This document shows, piece by piece, positions 45,317 through 54,051 of a DNA stretch of 64,000 nt (position 1 is the stretch's first letter; every line of letters starts with the position of its first letter). The notes below the pieces were generated by a model. The model was not told the DNA's origin. It did not search any database and was given only the letters and a program-made list of their open reading frames with translations. Position numbers and translations under genes: made by a program. The stretch comes from Paenibacillus crassostreae (lineage in GTDB: Bacteria > Bacillota > Bacilli > Paenibacillales > Paenibacillaceae): assembly GCF_001857945.1 (NCBI RefSeq), contig NZ_CP017773.1:1-64000 (forward strand), given 5' to 3'.

Positions 45317-45767
45317 CCAGCACCAATTGGATCCCCCGGTTTATCGTTCCTAAATCCCAAGCGGCCCCGGAAAGTGATCCGGGTTCCATTAGGATTCTTA
45401 ACGGAACTCGCAAGGAAGTAAAATACCTCTGGGGTAACGCTCGAACATCATGACTTATTCCACTTACGCTTACGCTTAACGCTTCATCTCCATCTCCATA
45501 AATCATAAAGTTCTACGAAGCAGAGCGGAACCGTGATTTCACTCCGCTAACGCTTCATTCCACCATCGTTCCAAGACCTATCTCGAATAATCAGGGAAGA
45601 AAAACACCTCTAGGGTAACGCTCAAACAGCATAGTTTTCTCCGCTCGCGCTATCGCTCCATCTCCATAAACCATCATGTTTTACGAAGCAGAGCGTAACC
45701 AAGCTTTCACTCCGCTGCGCTTCTTTCCACCATCGTTCTAAGACCGATAACAGATAATTGGTGCTGG
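45317..45767 (+). repeat. Structured tandem array A (2 units) bounded by inverted repeats
   Basis: A leader of about 100 bases (GGATCCCCCGGTTTATCG onward, 45329-45428) is followed by two related units starting at 45429 and 45610. Each holds stem-loops of the family described for 56650-57445. The whole array is enclosed by a perfect 12-bp inverted repeat: CCAGCACCAATT (45317-45328) and AATTGGTGCTGG (45756-45767). No reading frame is convincing. Confidence 0.75.
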
Positions 45768-45851
45768 CATATATTTAGTGATCCATTATTTGTTCACAGA
45801 AGCAAAATTCTGTATTTATTCAAAGTTATATTCAATTAACACGTAACTTTG

Positions 45852-46067
45852 TTAATCCTCGAACAAGTCATCCATTAAGTCTTTAATCTCTTTTTCTCTA
45901 TTATTCGTATCAGCCGTATCGATCGAAATTTCATTATTATTGAAGAGAAGCGTATCACCGATCTTAACATTTGCTGGTAGTCTTTCTTTTAAAATATCCT
46001 CTGTTTGTCCGTCGAATTCTATAACGGCATATTTACCCTCAAATCGATCAAGTATTCCTTTTCTCAT
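45852..46067 (-). CDS. DUF3006 protein, copy 1
   Basis: A 71-residue DUF3006 protein (MRKGILDRFEGKYAVIEFDGQTEDI). The small beta domain is followed by an acidic tail ending DDLFED. It overlaps the stop of the MBL gene at 46067 by one base, so the two are coupled. DUF3006 genes repeatedly accompany secreted MBL-fold genes in Firmicutes. Their job is unknown. Confidence 0.8.
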   Translation of the reverse strand: MRKGILDRFEGKYAVIEFDGQTEDILKERLPANVKIGDTLLFNNNEISIDTADTNNREKEIKDLMDDLFED

Positions 46068-47095
46068 TATTTACTCTCCTTCGTTGATGTGAATGTAATT
46101 TTAGTACCATCTGAGATTGCTGTGATGGTGCCTTTTTGATCGGTTCGATAGGTCGTAGATTTTACATTTTTAAGACGAGTTAGAATGCCTGAGTTTGGAT
46201 GACCATAGTTGTTTTTACCGACTGAGATAATGGCATATTTAGGTTTTACCGCATCAATAAATGATTTACTTGTTGAACTCGTAGAACCGTGGTGTCCGAC
46301 CTTTAGTACATCAGCTTTTAAGCTAGATTTATCTAGAAGCATGTCGTTTTCCGATTGAAGTTCAGCATCTGCAGCAAATAGGAAGGAGTTATTTTTGTAA
46401 GTGACCTTTAGAACCGCACTCCAATTATTCAAATCATCACCATAAGTATTAACAGGGGCTAGAAACTTAGCCTCTACTCCGTTTAAAGGAATGGTCACAC
46501 CTTTTGTAACGCTCTTGATTGTCCGACCTTCCTTTTTGACTGCTGTGAGGAAGTCTATGTATGTATCAGTCGTATGAGAAACTTTAGGTGCATATACAGA
46601 TTTAACATCAACAGCTTTCAACACATCATCGAGTCCGCCTACATGATCCGCATCTGGATGGGTGGCGATCATCACGTCTAATGTCTTAACACCGAGAGAC
46701 TCCAGGTATTTCACAACGTTTTTTCCTTGATTGTTATTTCCACCATCGATGAGGATGTATTGGTCTTTCGGTGTACGGATGAGTGTGGAGTCACCTTGGC
46801 CAACGTCAAAGTAATACACTTGTAATGTACCTACGGTTTGTTTCTTTGGTAAGAGTAGTGTCGTGTTTGCTGGGGTTGTAGTAGATTTGTTTTTATCTTC
46901 CCTCTCTTTCTCTGTTGATGACCCTCCTCCGTTATGGTAATGATATTCTCCATCTTTAAGGCCCCATTTTGCACAATTGGTCCGGCAATAATGGCCACCA
47001 TTGGCATCCGTTTTTCCTGGGTGGGCGCTAGCTATGACAGGTAGCATGACTAATAGAATGGATATGAAAATTAAAAAGATTGCTTTCTTCTTCAT
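46067..47095 (-). CDS. Secreted MBL-fold hydrolase (ComEC/Rec2-like), copy 1
   Basis: A 342-residue secreted protein. A signal peptide (residues 1-23) is followed by a YHYH-type segment (HPGKTDANGGHYCRTNC, then GEYHYHNG) and a Ser/Thr-rich linker. A metallo-beta-lactamase domain from about residue 93 follows: DVGQGDS, metal-binding THPDADHVGG and GHHGS, as in the ComEC C-terminal nuclease-like domain and related extracellular phosphodiesterases. All metal ligands are present. It probably hydrolyses a phosphodiester substrate (DNA, RNA or a nucleotide) outside the cell. The DUF3006 gene is coupled downstream. Confidence 0.85.
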   Translation of the reverse strand: MKKKAIFLIFISILLVMLPVIASAHPGKTDANGGHYCRTNCAKWGLKDGEYHYHNGGGSSTEKEREDKNKSTTTPANTTLLLPKKQTVGTLQVYYFDVGQGDSTLIRTPKDQYILIDGGNNNQGKNVVKYLESLGVKTLDVMIATHPDADHVGGLDDVLKAVDVKSVYAPKVSHTTDTYIDFLTAVKKEGRTIKSVTKGVTIPLNGVEAKFLAPVNTYGDDLNNWSAVLKVTYKNNSFLFAADAELQSENDMLLDKSSLKADVLKVGHHGSTSSTSKSFIDAVKPKYAIISVGKNNYGHPNSGILTRLKNVKSTTYRTDQKGTITAISDGTKITFTSTKESK

Positions 47096-47603
47096 TGAAG
47101 GTTTCCTCTCATAGCTATATTTAGGAAGTAGTCTATCAGACTTTGGTAAATATATCTATCACACTTCAAATTAAAGAGGTTAAAATCTGAATAATGGTTA
47201 GAGATAGCTTTCTTTACCGGTTAATGAACTCCATTCACGGGACGAAGATCAGTGTAGGTCGCTCGAAGATGGCTTATAAAACATCAAGACTGATTCGCTG
47301 CGCTACTCGTCATCATGTTTTATAAGCGAAGAGCAGCACCAAGACTTCGCTTACGCTACGTCATCGTGCTAAAGAGATATGAGTTCCAAATCTCGAGAAT
47401 TCCTTACGTTGGAGTAATTGTGTGTAAGTTAACAGATACAATGCGGCTCAACAAATTCAAAACCTTAATATAGGTTATAGATTAATCCGTAAAGGTAATT
47501 TACATATTTATAAAAGTTAATGCTTTACTTTTATAAATAATGATGATATATTTAATTCAACAAAGAAATCAAAAAACTTATTTTTGAAGGTGAGGACAAA
47601 ATA
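47096..47603 (+). other. Gap with palindromic repeat element
   Basis: Contains the structured element at 47220-47395 and an AT-rich promoter region for the gene at 47604. The stretch 47130-47395 is duplicated, with divergence, at 50845-51080. Confidence 0.5.
47220..47395 (+). repeat. Structured palindromic element, copy 1
   Basis: Two stem-loops stand side by side. The first pairs GCTTATAAAACATCAAGAC (47272-47291) with GTCATCATGTTTTATAAGC (47309-47328). The second pairs AGCACCAAGAC with GTCATCGTGCT (47331-47373). Both keep the same interior C-C and A-A mismatches (CAAG against CATC). A diverged copy is at 50935-51075. Confidence 0.7.
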
Positions 47604-48080
47604 ATGAATAAATCAATCGTGCAAACAACAAAACAGGTTATACCTCAAAGTACACTGCAGGCCGTTCGTGATTTATTGTACATAGGAAAAGGGTCAATCA
47701 ATCCGCAATCTAAGAAACGAGGAGCATATAATTCACTCCAGGTAGCACGTTTTACAGAGACACATGAGGGGGTACCCTTTGTATTAGATCTTGTTGCTTT
47801 TAATAATATTGAGGAAAAACAATATCTGTTAGAAATGCACTACGGCACTCAAGAAATACAAACGGAATATGAAAAAGAAATGTTGGATCCCAATTGTTAT
47901 TTAGTAATGGCCATTAAGGGGACGTATAACTCTTCAAGTTTAGTATTCTTAACATGGGTGGATGGTCTCGATAGACCTATGATGGTCAATCCTATCTATG
48001 ATCGCTATCAAATTGCGGAGAGTATGCTGAAACATAATGAGGGAAATTCAGTGAGATTCCAAAGGTGTATACGAAGATAA
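47604..48080 (+). CDS. Hypothetical protein paired with methylase-like gene
   Basis: A 158-residue protein; GAAGGTGAGG precedes ATG 47604. It is mixed alpha/beta (QVARFTETHEGVPFVLDLVAFNN, NCYLVMAIKGTYNSSSLVFLTWVDG) with no recognised motif or signal. It lies 51 bases upstream of the degenerate methylase gene in the same direction, so it is likely an operon partner. The overall pattern could be a small regulatory or substrate-recognition protein, but I cannot name it. Confidence 0.5.
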   Translation: MNKSIVQTTKQVIPQSTLQAVRDLLYIGKGSINPQSKKRGAYNSLQVARFTETHEGVPFVLDLVAFNNIEEKQYLLEMHYGTQEIQTEYEKEMLDPNCYLVMAIKGTYNSSSLVFLTWVDGLDRPMMVNPIYDRYQIAESMLKHNEGNSVRFQRCIRR

Positions 48081-48131
48081 CATTATAAACATGAAGAATG
48101 AAATTCTAAAAAATTGAGGGAGTGGGCTATT

Positions 48132-49982
48132 TTGGATAACAATAATGGAAAAACACTTTATACCTTGGATAAAATGCGAGGTGTTTTAAATACTGAACAG
48201 AATGATCGTATAATCGTTCCTTTGCTTGCTTTACGATATGCCTATGCATATCAAAAAGAGGATGACTTTCAGTTCTCCATTTCGTGGGAAGAGCTATGTA
48301 GCGATCGCACCGGAGATAAAATTATATGTGCAATGAATGAATTAGCTATTCAAAAACCGTGGATAGAACAGGGGTTAAAACTATTCGAGGTAGAAGGTAT
48401 CAGAAATTTAGATAGTTTATTATATGAACTTAGAAAAGTAGAACTAGCCAAAGATAACAGGGAGCTTCTTGAAATTTACTTTTCATTAAGCGCTAAAAAT
48501 CGTAGCAAATATGGCGTGTCAAATGAAGCGAAGAAATTATATGAACCAAAGGAAGTCAATGAACTGGCTGTTAAACTTCTGGATATCAAGTCGGACTCTT
48601 CCGTCTATGATTTTCATGCTGGGTATGGAAGACCACTTGTAGAAGCAGCACGCTCAAATTCAAATATTTCTGTCTATGGAATGGATGCTAATCCAGAACT
48701 AGTAGGGATTGCAGAGCTTTCTGCTTTTATGTGTGGCTTACAACAGGGGGATTTTCAGCAAGGTGATGTGTTCAACGTATTACGAAATGAAGTGGGGTCT
48801 GAACGAAAGTTTGATTATGTGATCTCGCATCCGCCTCTTGGGATTAAACTGAATGAAGGGATTCATACCAAATATGGCGAGATTCGAAGAGATGGGACAC
48901 TGGGATTTGTAGTTCATGCTTTAGAATCGTTGAAAGAAGAAGGTAAAGGGATAGTAACGGTCTCGAATGGTGTATTGTTTCAAGGATCGGGAGGAATACG
49001 TAAAGAACTGATCGATAATGATTGGATTGATGCTGTCATTACCTTACCTGCCGGCATTTTCACTGGTAGCGGTCTCTCGATCACGATGCTTGTCATTAAT
49101 AAGAAGAAGGCACCTGAACGTAAAGGAAAGGTACAAGTAATCGATGCTAGCTCATTTGGTGAACGAAAACGTGGAGCAGTTATCATGTCATCTTCCGAAT
49201 TGGATCAAATTAAGGACAGTTATTTTAACTATAAGGAAGATAATAAGTTATGTCGTATTCTCGATATATCTGAAATAAGTCAAAATAAATATAATCTATT
49301 ACCTGGTTTTTATCTACAAATGGAAGATGCTTCATCTCTTATTGGAGAGGTACAGATCGATCGTTCTGCATTTGAGAAAAATCAAGAAACGATCAAATTA
49401 AAGGATATGGTACGTATTTACAGAGGGCTAAATACGGCAAGTGGTTTAGATACCGATACACTAAATGCGAAGGTCATTCAACTAGCAGATGTACAGGATG
49501 GATCTTTACATCTAGAGACAGTGGGTACGTACGGGTTAAAATTATCAACGAAGGAAGAAGAAGCCGAAATTCAAGTAGGTGATGTGCTCTTAACAAGTAG
49601 AGGAATTGCTATGAAGTGTGCGGTTGTAACAGAGATCACGAATGGTCCATATTACTTGTCGGCAAATTTTATAGGGCTTCGTCCTAGTCAAGGAGTTAAT
49701 CCTTACTTTCTACTAACATTCTTTGAAAGTCCAATTGGCGAGTCCTATATTCGTTCCTTAAGGAAGGGTGTAACTCTACCCATATTAAACAGAAATGATA
49801 TAGAGGATATCCCTATTCCTAATCTAACATCGGAAGAAATGGAGCAGATTGGGAATCAATATAAGAAAGTTTTAAGCGATTATACCGAAGCGAAAATAGC
49901 AGCTGAACATATGCAAGTTAGCCAGTTAGAGCAAATTTACAGGAAGATGGGTATTAGCAAAGGTTATAAGAGAAAAGATTAG
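48132..49982 (+). CDS. N6-methylase-like protein fused to a HsdS-type domain
   Basis: A 616-residue protein. TTG 48132 is preferred since GAGGGAG lies ahead of it. Residues about 130-400 follow the HsdM/N6_Mtase fold (ESLKEEGKGIVTVSNGVLFQGSGGIRKELIDNDWIDAVITLPAG). The diagnostic motifs are altered: motif I reads VYDFHAGYGRPL instead of DPxxGSG, and motif IV reads SHPPLG instead of NPPY/F. Residues about 410-600 form one HsdS-type target-recognition half with a coiled coil. No HsdR lies nearby. It may be a catalytically weak or dead methylase used for DNA recognition. Confidence 0.7.
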   Translation: MDNNNGKTLYTLDKMRGVLNTEQNDRIIVPLLALRYAYAYQKEDDFQFSISWEELCSDRTGDKIICAMNELAIQKPWIEQGLKLFEVEGIRNLDSLLYELRKVELAKDNRELLEIYFSLSAKNRSKYGVSNEAKKLYEPKEVNELAVKLLDIKSDSSVYDFHAGYGRPLVEAARSNSNISVYGMDANPELVGIAELSAFMCGLQQGDFQQGDVFNVLRNEVGSERKFDYVISHPPLGIKLNEGIHTKYGEIRRDGTLGFVVHALESLKEEGKGIVTVSNGVLFQGSGGIRKELIDNDWIDAVITLPAGIFTGSGLSITMLVINKKKAPERKGKVQVIDASSFGERKRGAVIMSSSELDQIKDSYFNYKEDNKLCRILDISEISQNKYNLLPGFYLQMEDASSLIGEVQIDRSAFEKNQETIKLKDMVRIYRGLNTASGLDTDTLNAKVIQLADVQDGSLHLETVGTYGLKLSTKEEEAEIQVGDVLLTSRGIAMKCAVVTEITNGPYYLSANFIGLRPSQGVNPYFLLTFFESPIGESYIRSLRKGVTLPILNRNDIEDIPIPNLTSEEMEQIGNQYKKVLSDYTEAKIAAEHMQVSQLEQIYRKMGISKGYKRKD

Positions 49983-50029
49983 ATACTCAAAAGTTCAAAC
50001 ACACGATACTTCTATGCAGAGGAGCAATT

Positions 50030-50323
50030 ATGTTGGCAAGAATACCATTACCATATAGATCTACAAATGAACTAACTAGACATCTTAGGATAGAGCAGGC
50101 TAAGAGGGTAACCGCGGCCAATGGAAGCTTTCGCCCAAGTCTTATGGACTTATAAAGTGAAATAGCAGATCATTGTCATGTTAAGGCAGATACAATCAAT
50201 TTGATCAGACGTAATAAGAATCAACCTTCTTTACCAGTGGCCATAAAAATATGCGAGTTTTTAAATTGTGATATGGATGACTTGTTTCACTTGGAGGAAA
50301 ATCCTGATTACGTGGGGGAATAA
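50030..50323 (+). pseudogene. XRE-family regulator with in-frame stop
   Basis: ATG 50030 has AGAGGAG upstream. The frame reads 41 codons to TAA 50153-50155, then continues in frame to 50323. The second part is a clear Cro/C1-type helix-turn-helix (IADHCHVKADTINLIRRNKNQPSLPVAIKICEFLNCDMDDLF). The premature stop leaves the DNA-binding region without a start, so it is probably inactive. Confidence 0.65.
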
Positions 50324-50566
50324 ACTAGCTTGGTTCACAATTGTTATGTCTTCATCAAAAGAAACAAAAAAACTACTTAGGAAGTGTAGCTATCACTATG
50401 TTCCATTATGTTCGGGTATATACGACACCACATATTGATGAATATGTTAGGGATTAGAAAGAGGGTAAGGTATCCTAACTATAAGATAAAGTCCAAGATC
50501 AGGTGAAAGTAGGGGGCGCAGAAACTTTCGTAGCCACGGGACTCATACAATAGACTTATAACTTAT

Positions 50567-50764
50567 GTGAACAATCAAAATGATCTTGAAAGGATGTCTA
50601 CCTTGTATAAACAACGTTATAACCAGAAAACAAAGAACGGGAATACTGTGCCGATATTAATGATACAAACTTTTGGTGATTACCTTGAAGGCAAAGAGTA
50701 TACAGTTGATTTGCTCTTAGCTGATATGTTGGTCACACATGAACATTGTGCTGTTCTGATTTAA
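50567..50764 (+). CDS. Doubtful small hypothetical protein
   Basis: A 65-residue frame with a GTG start and no good ribosome site. The sequence (MSTLYKQRYNQKTKNGNTVPILMIQTFGDYLEGKEYTVDLLLADM) has normal amino-acid make-up and no motif. It could be a remnant of a larger gene. I list it only as possible. Confidence 0.25.
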   Translation: MNNQNDLERMSTLYKQRYNQKTKNGNTVPILMIQTFGDYLEGKEYTVDLLLADMLVTHEHCAVLI

Positions 50765-50934
50765 CGAAAAATCTTGAACTTACTTAAGTACGATTCAAAT
50801 TTCTAGAAGATCGTATATATGAGAAGTTCCATAAGCTATTGCAAAAGTAAATATATCTATCATACATCAAATTAAATAAGTTAAGATCTGAATAATGCTT
50901 AAGGATAACTTCCTCCCCAGTAATCCACTCCATT

Positions 50935-51075
50935 CATGGGACGAAGATCGGTGTACGTCGCTCGAAGTTGGCTTATAAACATCAAGACTGATTCGCTACG
51001 CTACTCGTCATCATGTTTATAAGCGAAGAGCAGCACCAAGACTCCGTTTACGCTACGTCATCGTGCAAAAGAGAT
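50935..51075 (+). repeat. Structured palindromic element, copy 2
   Basis: A diverged copy of 47220-47395. The first stem now reads GGCTTATAAACATCAAGAC with GTCATCATGTTTATAAGC. One A has been lost on the left arm and one T on the matching right arm, so pairing is kept. The second stem (AGCACCAAGAC/GTCATCGTGC) is conserved. Confidence 0.7.
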
Positions 51076-51203
51076 ATACAGACTCAAAAGGATAATAAAA
51101 AATGGAGAGAACAACAGTGAAACCAATACTTGTTAAGTGAACATAAAAAGGTAGACCGTTAAAATAAAGAATTATACTGGTGGTAGCCAAAGGGCAGGTT
51201 CTA

Positions 51204-51233
51204 TTAACTTAGAGGAAATAAAGAGGTTATAAT
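51204..51233 (+). promoter_or_regulatory. Sigma-A-like promoter
   Basis: TTAACT (51204-51209), 18-bp spacer, TATAAT (51228-51233), 42 bases before ATG 51276. Confidence 0.5.
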
Positions 51234-51275
51234 ATTAGAAAATACGATAAATAAGAATACGGGGGATCATTGTAG

Positions 51276-52298
51276 ATGGACAGTACAGATATCATTGCAA
51301 TATCAAAAATAGCGTCCCTTATAGAAGAAGAGAAAATTATTAGAACGAATAATAACTCGGTATGGGACAAGATTTTGTCCAACGCTGGGCAAAGAAAACT
51401 CTACGTAGAATATCAACATAATCTTAATCCATTTACTTACTACAACCATCGTCCCAACGAGAATCCAAAGTTTAGAGAGTTCTTTACAGCAATCAAATCT
51501 ATTTTGCAGACTGTGTATCTGGAATCAAGTGATAATGGAGAATTTCAAAAGCTCATGGAAGCGATCGTTCAATCTATTGATTTTGACATAATATTAATGG
51601 GAGATGTCACGTCGGTGAAAGGTGGTTTTGATTACGACACATTTAAGGATTTCATGGAAAATGTTCATGAAATCCGTGCGGTAGAGACGCTCGCAGAAAG
51701 GGCAACTCCTGCCTTCAAGGAGTTTCGCCTTAATCTGAACATCCTTAATCTCGACCTGCAGTTCGAAAATAAGAAGCTTACGTTAAGGCATCTGACTGAA
51801 GATATTGATAACTCAAACAAAAAGGCTAGCATTGTTATGGAGTGGCTGACAACTTTGTATCCACTAATTAGTAAAAGCTATAAAGAAGCTTTAGAAAACT
51901 ATTCAGCTGGTAATCCAAGCGCATGTATCTTCAGCTGCAGAAACATCATAACTGGTATTTTTTCGGAGTTAAAGGATGATGATACTTCTTGGATTACAGG
52001 GCTACAAAAGATTAGTACCGATGTGAATATTAAAAATATTGTTGCTAAGAATATTCCCCAAGGTAGTGCTAACGTTAAAATGATATTTGATAATGTACAG
52101 CAGTTTAAGTACCCAAGATTTATGGTCATTTACAGCCTATACTCATTAACTTGTGATTTGGGTGCACATACTCACGAGGCACCAAAAATGGGTGGCGTAT
52201 TACATCCTGAAATTACAACGATGAATGATGCCCTATTGTGCTTACGAATGACGCAAGACGTATTACTTTGGGTTAAATCAGAGATAGATAAACTATAA
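51276..52298 (+). CDS. Hypothetical helical protein, possibly HEPN-like
   Basis: A 340-residue, mostly helical soluble protein with GGGGGAT before ATG 51276. It has no signal peptide or membrane helix. The C-terminal third (YSAGNPSACIFSCRNIITGIFSEL, then LYSLTCDLGAHTHEAPKMGG) is laid out like HEPN-type or abortive-infection helical domains, where a late Arg/His pair can be catalytic. I do not see a clear R-x4-6-H motif. It has its own promoter and a palindromic terminator downstream, so it is a single-gene unit. Confidence 0.45.
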   Translation: MDSTDIIAISKIASLIEEEKIIRTNNNSVWDKILSNAGQRKLYVEYQHNLNPFTYYNHRPNENPKFREFFTAIKSILQTVYLESSDNGEFQKLMEAIVQSIDFDIILMGDVTSVKGGFDYDTFKDFMENVHEIRAVETLAERATPAFKEFRLNLNILNLDLQFENKKLTLRHLTEDIDNSNKKASIVMEWLTTLYPLISKSYKEALENYSAGNPSACIFSCRNIITGIFSELKDDDTSWITGLQKISTDVNIKNIVAKNIPQGSANVKMIFDNVQQFKYPRFMVIYSLYSLTCDLGAHTHEAPKMGGVLHPEITTMNDALLCLRMTQDVLLWVKSEIDKL

Positions 52299-52344
52299 AT
52301 CCATAGCTAAGAATCGTAGTAAATTGCGAAGGCAGTTAAGGGTA

Positions 52345-52435
52345 TTCTTGATTCTAATCGGTTCCATTATAGCTTGAATGAATATATATGTTGGTTCGTA
52401 GAGAGTAGTATTTTAAGCTCTCCAAGATGTAGTGG
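52345..52435 (+). pseudogene. Fragment of the gene at 55656-56177
   Basis: About 90 bases match 55695-55785: GAT-CTAATCGGTT, then AATATATATGTTGGTT-GTAGAGAGT-GT. The fragment has substitutions and ends at a stop (ATGTAG). It corresponds to the region FDANRFGYNLHQYICWFVESGVYSSEE and is a scar of a duplicate. Confidence 0.65.
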
Positions 52436-52456
52436 ATAAGCCAAGTAGAAAAGCAA

Positions 52457-52482
52457 AGAACCAGCCTAGGCTGGTTCTATAT
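52457..52482 (+). terminator. Perfect palindromic terminator
   Basis: Arm AGAACCAGCCT and its exact complement form a 22-bp perfect palindrome (52457-52478) followed by AT-rich sequence. It can work on both strands, ending the gene at 52298 and facing the DUF3006 gene. Confidence 0.7.
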
Positions 52483-52560
52483 TAATTATGCTATATTTTT
52501 TCTTGCGAATATAAGAGTAAGGGACCATAGTACTTCGTGTTTCATATTTAAATTATTAAT

Positions 52561-52776
52561 TTAATCCTCAAATAATTCATCCATTAGTTCTTGGATCTCT
52601 TTTTCTCTATTTTTCGTATCAGCCGTATCGATCGAAATTTCATTATCATTGAAGAGAAGCGTATCACCGATCTTAACATCTGTAGGTAGTTTTGCTTTTA
52701 AGATATCCTCTGTTTGTCCGTTGAATTCTATAACCGCATATTCACCCTCAAATCGATCAAGTATTCCTTTTCTCAT
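52561..52776 (-). CDS. DUF3006 protein, copy 2
   Basis: A 71-residue DUF3006 protein nearly identical to that at 45852-46067 (MRKGILDRFEGEYAVIEFNG; tail MDELFED). Its start overlaps the MBL stop by one base, as in copy 1. The pair was duplicated as a unit. Confidence 0.8.
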   Translation of the reverse strand: MRKGILDRFEGEYAVIEFNGQTEDILKAKLPTDVKIGDTLLFNDNEISIDTADTKNREKEIQELMDELFED

Positions 52777-53804
52777 TATTTACTCCCCTTTGTTGATGTG
52801 AATGTTATTTTAGTACCATCTGAGATGGCTGTGATGGTGCCTTTTTGATCCGTCCGATAGGTCGTGGCTTTCACATTTGTAAGGCGAGCTAGAATGCCAG
52901 AGTTTGGATGACCATAGTTGTTTTTACCGACTGAGATAATGGCATACTTAGGTTTTACCGCATCAATAAATGATTTACTTGTTGAACTCGTAGAGCCATG
53001 GTGTCCGACCTTTAGAACGTCAGCTTTTAAATTGGATTTATCTAAAAGCATGTCGTTTTCCGATTCAAGCTCAGCATCTGCAGCAAATAGGAAGGAGTTA
53101 TTTTTGTAAGTGACCTTTAGAACCGCACTCCAATTATTCAAATCATCACCGTAGGTATTCACGGGAGCTAAAAAGGTAGCTGCAATATCGGTTAGTGGAA
53201 TAGTGAGACCTTTGGTTACACTTTTAATAGATTGGCCTTCATTTTTTACAGCTAAAAGGAAATCCTTATACGTATCCGTTGTATGGGAGACTTTAGGTGC
53301 ATATACAGATTTAACATCAACAGCCTTCAGTACATCATCGAGTCCACCTATATGATCTGCATCTGGATGGGTGGCGATCATCACGTCTAATGTCTTAACA
53401 CCGAGAGACTCCAGGTATTTCACAACGTTTTTCCCTTGATTGTTATTTCCACCATCGATGAGGATGTATTGGTCTTTCGGTGTACGGATGAGTGTGGAGT
53501 CACCTTGGCCAACGTCGAAATAATACACTTGTAATGTACCTACGGTTTGTTTTTTTGGTAAGAGTAGAGTCGTGTCTGTTGGTGTTGTAGTAGATTTGTT
53601 TTTATCTTCTTTCTCTTTCTCAGATTTGCTTGATTCACCGTTATGGTAATGATATTCTCCATCTTTAAGGCCCCATTTTGCACAATTGGTCCGGCAATAA
53701 TGGCCGCCATTGGCATCCGTTTTTCCTGGGTGGGCGCTAGCTATGACAGGTAGCATGACTAATAGAATGGATATAAATAATGCAATGGAAGTTTTTCTCT
53801 TCAT
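52776..53804 (-). CDS. Secreted MBL-fold hydrolase (ComEC/Rec2-like), copy 2
   Basis: A 342-residue secreted MBL protein. ATG 53804 (MKRKTSIA) is chosen over ATG 53813, which sits right against the GAGAGG site. Signal peptide, YHYH segment, linker and MBL domain match copy 1, with THPDADHIGG, DVGQGDS and GHHGS all intact. Divergence from copy 1 is concentrated in the linker and in the segment after DTYKDFL. The upstream 50 or so bases (AGGAAGTAGTTTATCA) also match copy 1, showing that the promoter was duplicated too. Confidence 0.85.
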   Translation of the reverse strand: MKRKTSIALFISILLVMLPVIASAHPGKTDANGGHYCRTNCAKWGLKDGEYHYHNGESSKSEKEKEDKNKSTTTPTDTTLLLPKKQTVGTLQVYYFDVGQGDSTLIRTPKDQYILIDGGNNNQGKNVVKYLESLGVKTLDVMIATHPDADHIGGLDDVLKAVDVKSVYAPKVSHTTDTYKDFLLAVKNEGQSIKSVTKGLTIPLTDIAATFLAPVNTYGDDLNNWSAVLKVTYKNNSFLFAADAELESENDMLLDKSNLKADVLKVGHHGSTSSTSKSFIDAVKPKYAIISVGKNNYGHPNSGILARLTNVKATTYRTDQKGTITAISDGTKITFTSTKGSK

Positions 53805-54051
53805 TAAGGTCATCCTCTCATAGTTCTATATAGGAAGTAGTTTATCAAATGTTGGTAAGTATATCTATGTTATTGGTAGTAACTCTGAGAGGAAATGGAT
53901 GAGTAACATATTCTCTTCTATTAATAAGTTGTGATTCAATAATATAACGGAAGATGTAAGAGTTATTATTGACTGTCGTATAAATTACAGATACAATAAA
54001 TAATGGTAGTATATGGATTTTATGGGTTATTATTTTATAGGGGTGATCTAG

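Larger units (their letters stand above)
50324..51203 (+). other. Long gap with a repeat element
   Basis: Holds a doubtful 65-codon frame at 50567-50764 and the palindromic element at 50935-51075. A diverged duplicate of the region upstream of the MBL gene is at 50845-51080. Otherwise there is no supportable gene. Confidence 0.45.

Noticed and set aside
45192..45506. Minus-strand 104-codon frame across array A
   Set aside because: It runs through a terminator and the structured repeats, has no ribosome site and reads as low-quality sequence; the repeats explain it better.
47220..47395. Palindromic element as a simple terminator
   Set aside because: Two side-by-side stems with shared mismatches and no T-run do not fit a terminator.
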